Assembly (NCBI RefSeq): GCF_003971255.1
Contig: NZ_CP034660.1
Location: 62,001-126,000 of the forward strand
Direction of reading: 5' to 3'
Length of the DNA: 64,000 bases
Source of the DNA: Colwellia sp. Arc7-635
Lineage (GTDB): Bacteria > Pseudomonadota > Gammaproteobacteria > Enterobacterales > Alteromonadaceae
Shown here in pieces: positions 9,464 through 16,784 of the stretch (position 1 is its first letter; each line of letters starts with the position of its first letter). The notes below the pieces were generated by a model, which saw only the letters and a program-made list of their open reading frames with translations, searched no databases and had not been told where the DNA came from. Both the position numbers and the translations under genes were made by a program.

Positions 9464-9574
9464 GTGCAGCTTACGGATGGATTTTATAACTCCTGACTAA
9501 AGCTAACATCTTGACCGTAGGTGATTAAATCCGTTACTGTTGCTGCAGTTATCTTGAATAGAGTACGGTAAATT

Positions 9575-10012
9575 ATGGTTAATGTTGATGTGGTGCAAGA
9601 GATTGCTGCTGGTGCCAGTGATGTGAGTAAAATATTACTCGATCATCAAAATGCAGGGCTATTTTTTGATGCAAAATTTATCGTTGCTAAAACCGCAGAC
9701 GACGGTGAAATTTTTGGTGGTAAAGGCGCTATTCGTACTTTAAACGTAGCAGGCGTGAAATTCTCCGAGCAAATATTGATCGCCAATTCAAGCCATATTC
9801 GTTATGCCATTATTGGTGACCGACCGCTGCGAGGTCATCAAGGAAATATTTATCTTGATGAACAAAATCCTGCTTTGACATCGGTTCGTTACACTATCGT
9901 TTGCCAAGCGCCCAAATGGCTACCAGATAAATTAGTCGAGTTTTTGCTGTCGCAAGCAATGAAAAAAGCCCTCGTTAAGATTAACCAACATTTTCTTGCT
10001 TTGGCTAGTTAG
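9575..10012 (+). CDS. SRPBCC-fold protein (polyketide cyclase/START-like)
   Basis: 145 aa, no signal peptide. Alternating strands and the C-terminal amphipathic helix (KLVEFLLSQAMKKALVKINQ) resemble small SRPBCC proteins that bind hydrophobic ligands. No catalytic residues can be assigned. It lies 111 bp after the CBM9-like gene and 3 nt before glpK, so it is probably cotranscribed with the latter. The ribosome site is weak. The function is not known from sequence. Confidence 0.6.
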   Translation: MVNVDVVQEIAAGASDVSKILLDHQNAGLFFDAKFIVAKTADDGEIFGGKGAIRTLNVAGVKFSEQILIANSSHIRYAIIGDRPLRGHQGNIYLDEQNPALTSVRYTIVCQAPKWLPDKLVEFLLSQAMKKALVKINQHFLALAS

Positions 10013-10015
10013 TCT

Positions 10016-11506
10016 GTGAGCATACAAAAACAATACTTATTAGCCATCGACCAAGGCACAACCAGTAGTCGAGCCATTATCTTTAACGCACAGGGCGAGC
10101 TTGTTGCTAGTGCGTTTGAAGAGTTCGCACAAATTTATCCTGCTGATGGTTGGGTAGAGCACGACCCTCAAGTTATTTGGCAAACCACATTAGCAACTTG
10201 TAAAGCGGCACTCGCGAAAAGTAATTTAAAGGCCAGTGACGTTGCCTCGATTGGCATTACGAATCAACGTGAAACCACTATCGTTTGGGATAAAAATAGT
10301 GGTGAGGTAATTTACAACGCCATTGTTTGGCAAGACCGACGCACGGCAACACGCTGTGAAGGTTTAAAGAAAAACCCTGATCTTGTCGCTAACGTGCAAG
10401 AAAAAACTGGGTTGTTAATTGATCCATATTTCTCAGCCAGTAAAATTGAATGGCTATTAGATAACGTTGCTGGTGCGCGAGAAAAAGCACAAGCGGGTGA
10501 ATTATGTTTTGGTACAGTTGATACCTTCTTACTTTGGCAGTTAACGGCCGGTAAAGTGTTTGCAACAGATGCCACTAACGCCTCGCGTACTTTGTTATTT
10601 AACATTACTGAAAACTGCTGGGATCAAGAGTTGCTAGCGCTGTTTAATATTCCAGAGACAATGCTACCCGAAGTTAAAAACAGTGCCGATAACTTTGGCC
10701 ATACCGACCGCCAACATTTTGGTGAAGCTATCGCGATTAGTGCCATGATTGGCGACCAACAAGCGGCATTAGTGGGGCAGGCATGTTTTAAAAAAGGCAT
10801 GATGAAAAGTACCTACGGCACGGGTTGCTTTGTTATCGTCAATACAGGTTCAGAAATATTATATTCACAGCATAAAATGTTAAGCACTGTCGCGTATCGT
10901 TTAAACAATAAAAGCACCTATGCGCTTGAAGGCAGTATTTTTATGGCTGGCGCAACCATGAAATGGATACGTGACGGCTTGGCGTTAATTACTGATGTTG
11001 GCGAAAGTCAGTTGATAGCGGAATCTATGCAAGAGGAAAATCATGTCTATTTAGTGCCTGCTTTTACTGGTTTAGGTGCGCCGCATTGGCAACCCGATGC
11101 CCGTGGTGCAATTATTGGACTGACGCGTGATAGCGGCATTAAAGAAATTGTTACCGCGGCTTTGGCGTCTGTAGCTTATCAAAGCCGAGACTTGCTTATC
11201 GCTATGGAGCAAGACGGTATTAAAACCACGCAACTGCGTGTTGATGGCGGCATGGTGGTTAATGATTGGTTGTTACAGTTTCTGGCCGATACTTTAGATT
11301 TGGTGATTGAACGGCCAAACATTATTGAAACCTCGGCATCAGGCGCCGCCATGTTGGCAGCTTTGCAGCAAGGTATATTTAGTAGTGTTGAGCAGGCTGC
11401 GCAATCATGGCAAGTACAAGCCAAGTTCGTTCCTAAGATGAGTGAAGAAAGTCGTCATCGTCATTATCAAGGTTGGTTAGCAGCATTACAAAAAGTCATT
11501 GACTGA
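10016..11506 (+). CDS. glpK: Glycerol kinase
   Basis: 496 aa, GTG start. FGGY-family motifs are intact: DQGTTSSRAIIFN near the N-terminus, GITNQRETTIVWD, AIVWQDRRT, FGTVDTFLLW, ISAMIGDQQAALVGQ, KSTYGTGCF and YLVPAFTGLGAPHW. It converts glycerol and ATP to sn-glycerol-3-phosphate in the cytoplasm. The gene is separated from any glpF, glpD or glpR in this window and sits behind the oxidised-cellobiose genes, 3 nt after the SRPBCC gene. This linkage may be incidental. The substrate call rests on close agreement with GlpK motifs rather than other FGGY kinases. Confidence 0.92.
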   Translation: MSIQKQYLLAIDQGTTSSRAIIFNAQGELVASAFEEFAQIYPADGWVEHDPQVIWQTTLATCKAALAKSNLKASDVASIGITNQRETTIVWDKNSGEVIYNAIVWQDRRTATRCEGLKKNPDLVANVQEKTGLLIDPYFSASKIEWLLDNVAGAREKAQAGELCFGTVDTFLLWQLTAGKVFATDATNASRTLLFNITENCWDQELLALFNIPETMLPEVKNSADNFGHTDRQHFGEAIAISAMIGDQQAALVGQACFKKGMMKSTYGTGCFVIVNTGSEILYSQHKMLSTVAYRLNNKSTYALEGSIFMAGATMKWIRDGLALITDVGESQLIAESMQEENHVYLVPAFTGLGAPHWQPDARGAIIGLTRDSGIKEIVTAALASVAYQSRDLLIAMEQDGIKTTQLRVDGGMVVNDWLLQFLADTLDLVIERPNIIETSASGAAMLAALQQGIFSSVEQAAQSWQVQAKFVPKMSEESRHRHYQGWLAALQKVID

Positions 11507-11584
11507 TATGACTGTATAAATAAACAGTTTTAAGTGCTAAGCTATTAATAAGTCCAACAGTCTTTGCACTACTCTACATTATAA

Positions 11585-11621
11585 ATAAGTTAATATTTTG
11601 ATAGATAAGTTAATATTTTGA
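11585..11621 (+). repeat. 17-bp direct repeat across the topB start
   Basis: ATAAGTTAATATTTTGA occurs at 11585-11601 and again at 11605-11621, a 20-bp period. The second copy contains the TTG start codon of topB. No clear Shine-Dalgarno sequence is present, so the duplication forms the whole leader. Confidence 0.8.
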
Positions 11622-13564
11622 AACTATATATCGCTGAAAAACCCAGTTTGGGTCGGGCAATTGCTGCGGCATTGCCCAAACCGCAAAAAAATCATCAAGG
11701 TTACATTACCCTTGCCAACGGTGATGTGGTGAGTTGGTGCATTGGACATATTCTTGAACAAGCTGATCCTGAAAACTATGACCCAGCCTTTAAAAAGTGG
11801 CAAATGGCCCATTTACCGATTGTGCCTGAGCAATGGCAATTAAAACCCAAAGCACAAACGCGTGCCCAACTTACCGTTTTACGAAAATTAGTGAAGCAAG
11901 CAGATGACATAGTGCATGCTGGCGACCCTGATCGTGAAGGGCAGTTGCTCGTCGATGAAGTGATTGAGTTTTTCAAAGTGCCGGTGAAGAAAAAGCAAAA
12001 TATTCAACGTTTATTGATCAGTGATTTAAATTTACCAGCCGTGCAAAGATCGCTAGCCAATATGCAAAGCAATCAATTATTTATGCCACTATCTATTTCC
12101 GCTTTAGCACGTTCTAGGGCTGATTGGCTCTATGGTATTAACCTCACTCGTGCTTATACATTACAAGGTCAAAAGGCTGGTTTTAACAGTGTGTTATCAG
12201 TAGGGCGAGTTCAAACCCCTCTTTTAGGTTTGGTGGTACGTCGCCAACAAGAAATTGACAACTTTATCGCGAAAGACTTTTATGAAGTGCATGCGCACTT
12301 ACTGACCAATAAACAAGAGCCGTTTATTGCAAAGTGGCAGCCGAGCGAAGCGTGCCAACCTCATATGGATGAAGATGGGCGTGTACTTAATCGCGCTTTA
12401 GCTGAAAATGTTGTTAGTCGAATTGAAAATAAAATGGCAGAGGTAAGTGCCGTTGATGAGCAACAGAAAAAACAAGCAGCTCCTTTACCTTATAATTTAT
12501 CGTCATTACAAATTGATGCGGCAAAAATATATGCTTTGAATGCCAAGTTAGTCTTGGACGTGTGTCAGGCGTTATATGAAAAGCATAAACTGATCACCTA
12601 TCCACGCTCAGATTGTCGCTATTTACCGAAAGAGCATCACGCACAAGCGGAAGGTATTATTGCCATGCTAGCCAGTGCTAACGAAAACTATGGCAAGTTT
12701 GCGCAAGGTGCTAATAGCGCATTAAAAAGTAAAGCTTGGAACAGTGCTAAAGTTACTGCGCATCATGCCATTATACCGACAGAAAAATCAGCCAATAATT
12801 TAAGCTTAAACCCTTTTGAAAAGAATATTTATTTCCTGATTGTGCGACAGTATTTAGCGCAGTTTTATCCTGCTTATCAATACAACCAGTGTCGGGTGGA
12901 AATATTAATTGCTGGCGGAAAATTTTTAGCAAATGCGAAAACGCCTATCGCGCAAGGTTGGAAGGTTTTATTTCAGCGTGCTAAAAGTAAGCCAGACAGC
13001 TCAACTCAAGATAATGATGACAAGCTAAATAATCAGCTTTTACCAAAATTGGTCGCAGGCGAGAAAATACACTGTGATCATGGTGAATTAATAAGTCGTA
13101 TGACTCAAGCGCCTAAGCCTTTTACCGATGCAAGTTTATTAAGTGCCATGACAGGTATTGCTCGATTTGTTAGCGATAACGAAATAAAGAAGCTGTTAAG
13201 AGATACCGATGGTTTGGGTACTGAAGCAACCCGTGCGGGGATTATTGATTTACTTTTTAAGCGTGGTTACTTAGAGCGTAGAGGCAAAAACATTCATGCC
13301 ACGGTAGTGGGGACTTCGTTAATTAATGCTTTGCCGATCGCCGCTACCATGCCAGATATGACCGCACATTGGGAAGCCACACTGACTAATATTAGTGAGA
13401 AAAAAAGTCGTTACGAGCACTTAATTACTCCTTTAACAGCAACGATATCTGAGATGATTCGACAATCAGAGCAACAATCTTTTGCGCATCTACCCAAGGT
13501 GCCTTTTAAGCGTAAAGCCAAAGCAAAAAAGAAAAACACCTGGAAAAAAACAGCAGCTAAATAA
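11618..13564 (+). CDS. topB: DNA topoisomerase III
   Basis: 648 aa, TTG start inside a short direct repeat. N-terminal Toprim domain (YIAEKPSLGRAIAAALP; HAGDPDREGQLLVDEV), then the type IA core. The active-site Tyr is residue 328 in LITYPRSDCRYLP, the same number as in E. coli TopB. The conserved GLGTEATRAGIID segment is near residue 540. The C-terminus is a Lys-rich tail that may bind DNA. The enzyme relaxes and decatenates single-stranded or hemicatenated DNA. There is no operon partner: glpK ends 111 bp before, and a convergent LysR gene follows. Confidence 0.95.
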   Translation: MKLYIAEKPSLGRAIAAALPKPQKNHQGYITLANGDVVSWCIGHILEQADPENYDPAFKKWQMAHLPIVPEQWQLKPKAQTRAQLTVLRKLVKQADDIVHAGDPDREGQLLVDEVIEFFKVPVKKKQNIQRLLISDLNLPAVQRSLANMQSNQLFMPLSISALARSRADWLYGINLTRAYTLQGQKAGFNSVLSVGRVQTPLLGLVVRRQQEIDNFIAKDFYEVHAHLLTNKQEPFIAKWQPSEACQPHMDEDGRVLNRALAENVVSRIENKMAEVSAVDEQQKKQAAPLPYNLSSLQIDAAKIYALNAKLVLDVCQALYEKHKLITYPRSDCRYLPKEHHAQAEGIIAMLASANENYGKFAQGANSALKSKAWNSAKVTAHHAIIPTEKSANNLSLNPFEKNIYFLIVRQYLAQFYPAYQYNQCRVEILIAGGKFLANAKTPIAQGWKVLFQRAKSKPDSSTQDNDDKLNNQLLPKLVAGEKIHCDHGELISRMTQAPKPFTDASLLSAMTGIARFVSDNEIKKLLRDTDGLGTEATRAGIIDLLFKRGYLERRGKNIHATVVGTSLINALPIAATMPDMTAHWEATLTNISEKKSRYEHLITPLTATISEMIRQSEQQSFAHLPKVPFKRKAKAKKKNTWKKTAAK

Positions 13565-13577
13565 AGTTACGGTTAAT

Positions 13578-13613
13578 TTTAAAAGTAACTTTAAAAGTAA
13601 CTTTAAAAGTAAG
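13578..13613 (+). repeat. Three 12-bp tandem repeats after topB
   Basis: Three copies of TTTAAAAGTAAC (last base G in the third copy). Together with AAAGTTAC just upstream they can form AAAGTTAC/GTAACTTT hairpins, so the repeats could serve as alternative terminator arms for topB. Confidence 0.7.
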
Positions 13614-13646
13614 TTTGAAATAAGTACTCAATGCTCTACTCGTATT

Positions 13647-14537
13647 CTATGAGCAATTTATAAATAAAGACTTCATAAAGTCGTAGAACACGTCAGTTTT
13701 ACGGGTTGTTAAGCTATTTTGTGGTCGTAAAAACCATACAGGCGCATCACTTTGTGCCATTACATTAGGCATCACTTCAACTAACGTTTCGTTATCCAGT
13801 TCATTATTAATCGCTATTTTCGATTTAATCGTAATACCGTGCCCAGCGATAGCGGCTTGCGTCATATTGTCTGAATTGGAAATAGTGAAACGGGTTTTTG
13901 CATTAAAGTTTTGTATTTTCCCTTGTTCATCAAATAGCTTTAGTTGTCGCTGCCAGGGTAAACATACCCAATTATGCTCGGCGAGTTCACCTAAGTTAGT
14001 CGGCATACCATTTTTTTCAATATAGCTCGGTGCGGCACACAGTATGCGACTGTTGTTAACTAACTTGCGTGATAATAAACCGGAGTCATTTAACTGCCCA
14101 ACCCTTATCGCGACGTCTTGAGCGTCATCGACAACATTGACAAAGTGGTCGTTGATGAGGAAATCGAGCTTTAGTTCAGGATAAGTATCTTCAAATTGGG
14201 TTAGCTTAGGCATGACATATTTGGAAAAAACCCAAGGCGGCATGGTTACTCTGAGTAAACCACTTACTGATGAACTGCGAGCGCCAATGCTGTGTTCGGC
14301 ATCATGTAAAGCCTCCATAATTGCGCCGACACGCGTGTAAAAAATTTCTCCAGCAGGCGATAAACGCACACGACGACTGTCTCTAAACACCAAAACAGTT
14401 GAGAGTTCGCGCTCTAGCTTACTTAAGCGATGACTCACCGTTGCGGGTGATAAACGTTGCTCACGTGCGGCAGCTAAAACACCTTTGTTTTCTACTACGG
14501 CAATAAAAGTTTCTAAATCGCTTAAGTTATACATCAC
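13647..14537 (-). CDS. LysR-family transcriptional regulator
   Basis: 296 aa, usual length. Winged helix-turn-helix at residues 1-62 (NLSDLETFIAVVENKG, SHRLSKLERELSTVLVFRDSRR), then a two-lobed effector domain (FSKYVMPKLTQFEDTYPELK onwards). It is divergent from the peroxiredoxin-like gene at 14657 with 119 bp between; LysR proteins commonly control such neighbours. That interval is AT-rich and includes an ATTTTCGAATGAAGCTTTCA stretch, but no operator can be fixed by eye. It belongs to the large group of LysR proteins with unknown ligands. Confidence 0.9.
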   Translation of the reverse strand: MMYNLSDLETFIAVVENKGVLAAAREQRLSPATVSHRLSKLERELSTVLVFRDSRRVRLSPAGEIFYTRVGAIMEALHDAEHSIGARSSSVSGLLRVTMPPWVFSKYVMPKLTQFEDTYPELKLDFLINDHFVNVVDDAQDVAIRVGQLNDSGLLSRKLVNNSRILCAAPSYIEKNGMPTNLGELAEHNWVCLPWQRQLKLFDEQGKIQNFNAKTRFTISNSDNMTQAAIAGHGITIKSKIAINNELDNETLVEVMPNVMAQSDAPVWFLRPQNSLTTRKTDVFYDFMKSLFINCS

Positions 14538-14656
14538 AACGTCATTATTTGCTTTTCAATGTTTAATATTTTCGAATGAAGCTTTCACTTTTGCAATGTT
14601 TATTTAAATAAGTGAAACACTATAATAGCAAATAGTTTTATCACTGAGGTTTTATC

Positions 14657-15307
14657 ATGAGTTTAAAAGCACAAATTGACGCATATAATGTACAAAAAGA
14701 AGCCAACTTACCGGCTGAAGTTTTAGCATTAATGAACACCACTAACGAAGAGCTTATTGCTCAGCATGTTAAAGACAATGCCTTACAAGTTGGTCAAAAA
14801 GTTGAAAATTTCAGTCTAGCGAATCACCGTGGTGATACAGTAGAGTTAACTGAATTATTGGCAAAAGGCCCAGTAATTATTAGCTTTTACCGAGGCGGTT
14901 GGTGCCCATATTGTAATCTAGAGTTAAAAGCACTGAACGACTATTTACCGAAATTTAAAACCCATAATGCTCAACTAGTGGCAGTCTCGCCTCAGTTACC
15001 TGATGAAACATTATCAACAGCACAAAAGAATGAGCTTGAATTTGACGTGCTTTCAGATGTGAGCAATACCGTGGCGAATCAATTTGGTTTGTTATTTACT
15101 TTAGATGAGCGTATTCAAAGCTTATATACCGGGTTTGGTATCGACTTTGAAAACTACTACGGCGACAAAAGTTTTAAATTACCACTGCCGGCGACTTATG
15201 TTATTAATCAAGACGGCATTATCACCTACGCATTTCTCAGTGAAGATTACACCTTACGTGCAGAGCCTGAAGACGTACTCAATGCCCTACAAGCGGAAAA
15301 TATTTAA
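14657..15307 (+). CDS. Peroxiredoxin-like (AhpC/TSA) protein
   Basis: 216 aa, cytoplasmic. Thioredoxin-fold domain from about residue 45, with the FYRGGWCPYCN motif giving a CxxC pair (Cys83, Cys86). Classical AhpC proteins instead have TxxC with a distant resolving Cys, so this belongs to the peroxiredoxin-like group with a vicinal CxxC. The N-terminal 45 residues are helical (LKAQIDAYNVQKEANLPAEV). It probably reduces peroxides or acts as a thiol oxidoreductase. Its stop overlaps the next start by one base (TAATG), implying translational coupling. The divergent LysR gene is the likely regulator. Confidence 0.85.
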   Translation: MSLKAQIDAYNVQKEANLPAEVLALMNTTNEELIAQHVKDNALQVGQKVENFSLANHRGDTVELTELLAKGPVIISFYRGGWCPYCNLELKALNDYLPKFKTHNAQLVAVSPQLPDETLSTAQKNELEFDVLSDVSNTVANQFGLLFTLDERIQSLYTGFGIDFENYYGDKSFKLPLPATYVINQDGIITYAFLSEDYTLRAEPEDVLNALQAENI

Positions 15308-16068
15308 TGTCAGTTTTACAATCACTCAAAACACTTACGCTTTCACTTTTTGTTAGTGCGAGCCTTTTCTCTGGAATTGCCATGGCTGATGAAGCACCAA
15401 GCAAACCGAAAGTACTTATTTTTGATGTTAACGAAACCTTACTTGATTTAACGTCAATGCGAACGTCTATTGGTCAAGCCCTAGGTGGCCGCGAAGACTT
15501 ATTGCCACTTTGGTTTTCTACCATGTTGCATCACTCGCTTGTTTCTACCGTAATGAATGACTATCACGACTTTGGTCAAATAGGTGTTGCGTCATTATTA
15601 ATGGTGGCACAAAACAACAATATTGATCTTACCAGTGAGCAAGCTAAAACTGCGATTGTAACGCCACTATTAACTTTGCCGCCGCATAGCGATGTAAAAG
15701 CAGGCTTGGCCAAACTGAAAGCGCAAGGTTACAAGCTAGTTAGTTTAACGAATTCTTCAAATAAAGGCGTTAAAGCACAGTTTGAAAGTGCGGGTTTAAC
15801 GTCATACTTTGATGAGCGTTACAGTATTGAAGATATCAAAATTTATAAGCCTGATTTACGTGCTTACGAATGGGTACTTAAAAAGCTCAACGTTAAACCG
15901 AATGAAGCTATGATGGTTGCAGCCCATGGTTGGGATGTAGCTGGTGCAAAAGAAGCTGGCTTGCAAACCACTTTTATTGCTCGCCCGGGTAAAGCGCTTT
16001 ATCCGTTAGCTAAAAAGCCTGATCACGTAGTGAAAGACTTAGCTGAATTGGTGACGTTACTTAAATAA
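15307..16068 (+). CDS. Exported haloacid-dehalogenase-like (HAD type II) hydrolase
   Basis: 253 aa. A Sec signal peptide (residues 1-28, SLFSGIAMADEA) precedes a complete HAD core: nucleophile Asp40 in IFDVNETLLDL, motif II SLTNSSNKG, the motif III Lys in IKIYKPDLRAYEWVL, and AAHGWDVAGAKEAG near the end. The last motif matches type II L-2-haloacid dehalogenases, most of which are cytoplasmic; a signal peptide is unusual. It is translationally coupled to the peroxiredoxin-like gene. The substrate could be a haloacid or a phosphorylated metabolite; sequence alone does not decide. Confidence 0.85.
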   Translation: MSVLQSLKTLTLSLFVSASLFSGIAMADEAPSKPKVLIFDVNETLLDLTSMRTSIGQALGGREDLLPLWFSTMLHHSLVSTVMNDYHDFGQIGVASLLMVAQNNNIDLTSEQAKTAIVTPLLTLPPHSDVKAGLAKLKAQGYKLVSLTNSSNKGVKAQFESAGLTSYFDERYSIEDIKIYKPDLRAYEWVLKKLNVKPNEAMMVAAHGWDVAGAKEAGLQTTFIARPGKALYPLAKKPDHVVKDLAELVTLLK

Positions 16069-16092
16069 CCAAACTCTGAAAAAATAAAAAAT

Positions 16093-16131
16093 AAAACGGT
16101 CAATGTTAATTACTACATTGGCCGTTTTTTT
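16093..16131 (+). terminator. Terminator after the peroxiredoxin/HAD pair
   Basis: Stem ACGG-T-CAATGT pairing with ACATTG-G-CCGT around an 8-nt loop, followed by T7; 25 bases after the HAD stop codon. Confidence 0.85.
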
Positions 16132-16147
16132 ATGCGCTAAATAATAT

Positions 16148-16413
16148 TATACCCAAGCCACTTGAAGATGCAGGATTCAGCAAGTCGAGAAAGGGTTAGC
16201 ACCAAGGCATTGATTGAAGAAAATGGTTGTTCCATTGTCGAAATCAATAACGCCGGAGATGACCCTTTATCGGCTTGCCCGAAGGGAGCTAAGCTAGAAA
16301 ACCAGCCCCGCGTTGCAGCACTTGATAAGGGAATAACCATTGTCTTCGTGCTGCGCCTTGACCTGATTTCCTAGCTTAGCTCTGAAACTGTATCTTCAAG
16401 GGGTTTGGGTATA
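16148..16413. mobile_element. 266-bp MITE-like element
   Basis: Non-coding element with 25-bp terminal inverted repeats starting TATACCCAA (16148-16172) and ending TTGGGTATA (16389-16413); the ends differ at 3 of 25 positions. An internal inverted repeat (18 of 20 matches: about 16286-16305 against 16361-16382) adds secondary structure. There is no transposase, so any movement would need an enzyme elsewhere. The TA at each outer edge would fit Tc1/mariner (IS630) style insertion, but no longer target duplication is visible. Short reading frames inside it on both strands are products of its symmetry, not genes. Confidence 0.75.
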
Positions 16414-16668
16414 GTTTGTAACTAAATAGGCTGCTACTAGATTTTTTGAGCACTTGTATTGTGAGTATTCTTGGCCTTTTCCTACCTGAATTTTTTCATA
16501 TAGCAGTATTTTTTCTGGTCTAAAAAGGCATTATTAAAAGTGTCTAGGGGGTAATTTACTTAATCTAAATTTTTTCTTAAATTTGTGGAAAAATTTATTT
16601 CAATTCGAATAACAAAATACTACCGCTAACTTATTGTTAGTAGAGGGTAATTGACTTTTTGTAATTAC

Positions 16669-16684
16669 TTGACCATTTGGTCAA
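16669..16684. promoter_or_regulatory. Inverted repeat upstream of the secreted nuclease
   Basis: TTGACCATTTGGTCAA: 7-bp arms around a TT spacer, about 100 bp before the nuclease start, a plausible operator. The remaining 16414-16784 stretch is AT-rich, non-coding and shows no other clear element; it also includes TAACTTATTGTTAG, a weaker dyad. Confidence 0.45.
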
Positions 16685-16784
16685 TGGTTAAAAAACCTTC
16701 ATTTTAGCGTAACAATAATTTAACATTCAAGGTACAGAATATCGATAGATAATTCTGAATAATAATAATACGGGAGTGTATGTG

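Noticed and set aside
10016-11506. Gluconate or xylulose kinase instead of glycerol kinase, given the sugar operon
   Set aside because: The motifs, including GAPHW and DQGTTSSRA, match GlpK closely; a separate GntK already covers gluconate.
16137-16374. Overlapping reading frames on both strands within the MITE
   Set aside because: Their open state follows from the element's inverted symmetry and they have no RBS or homologous look.
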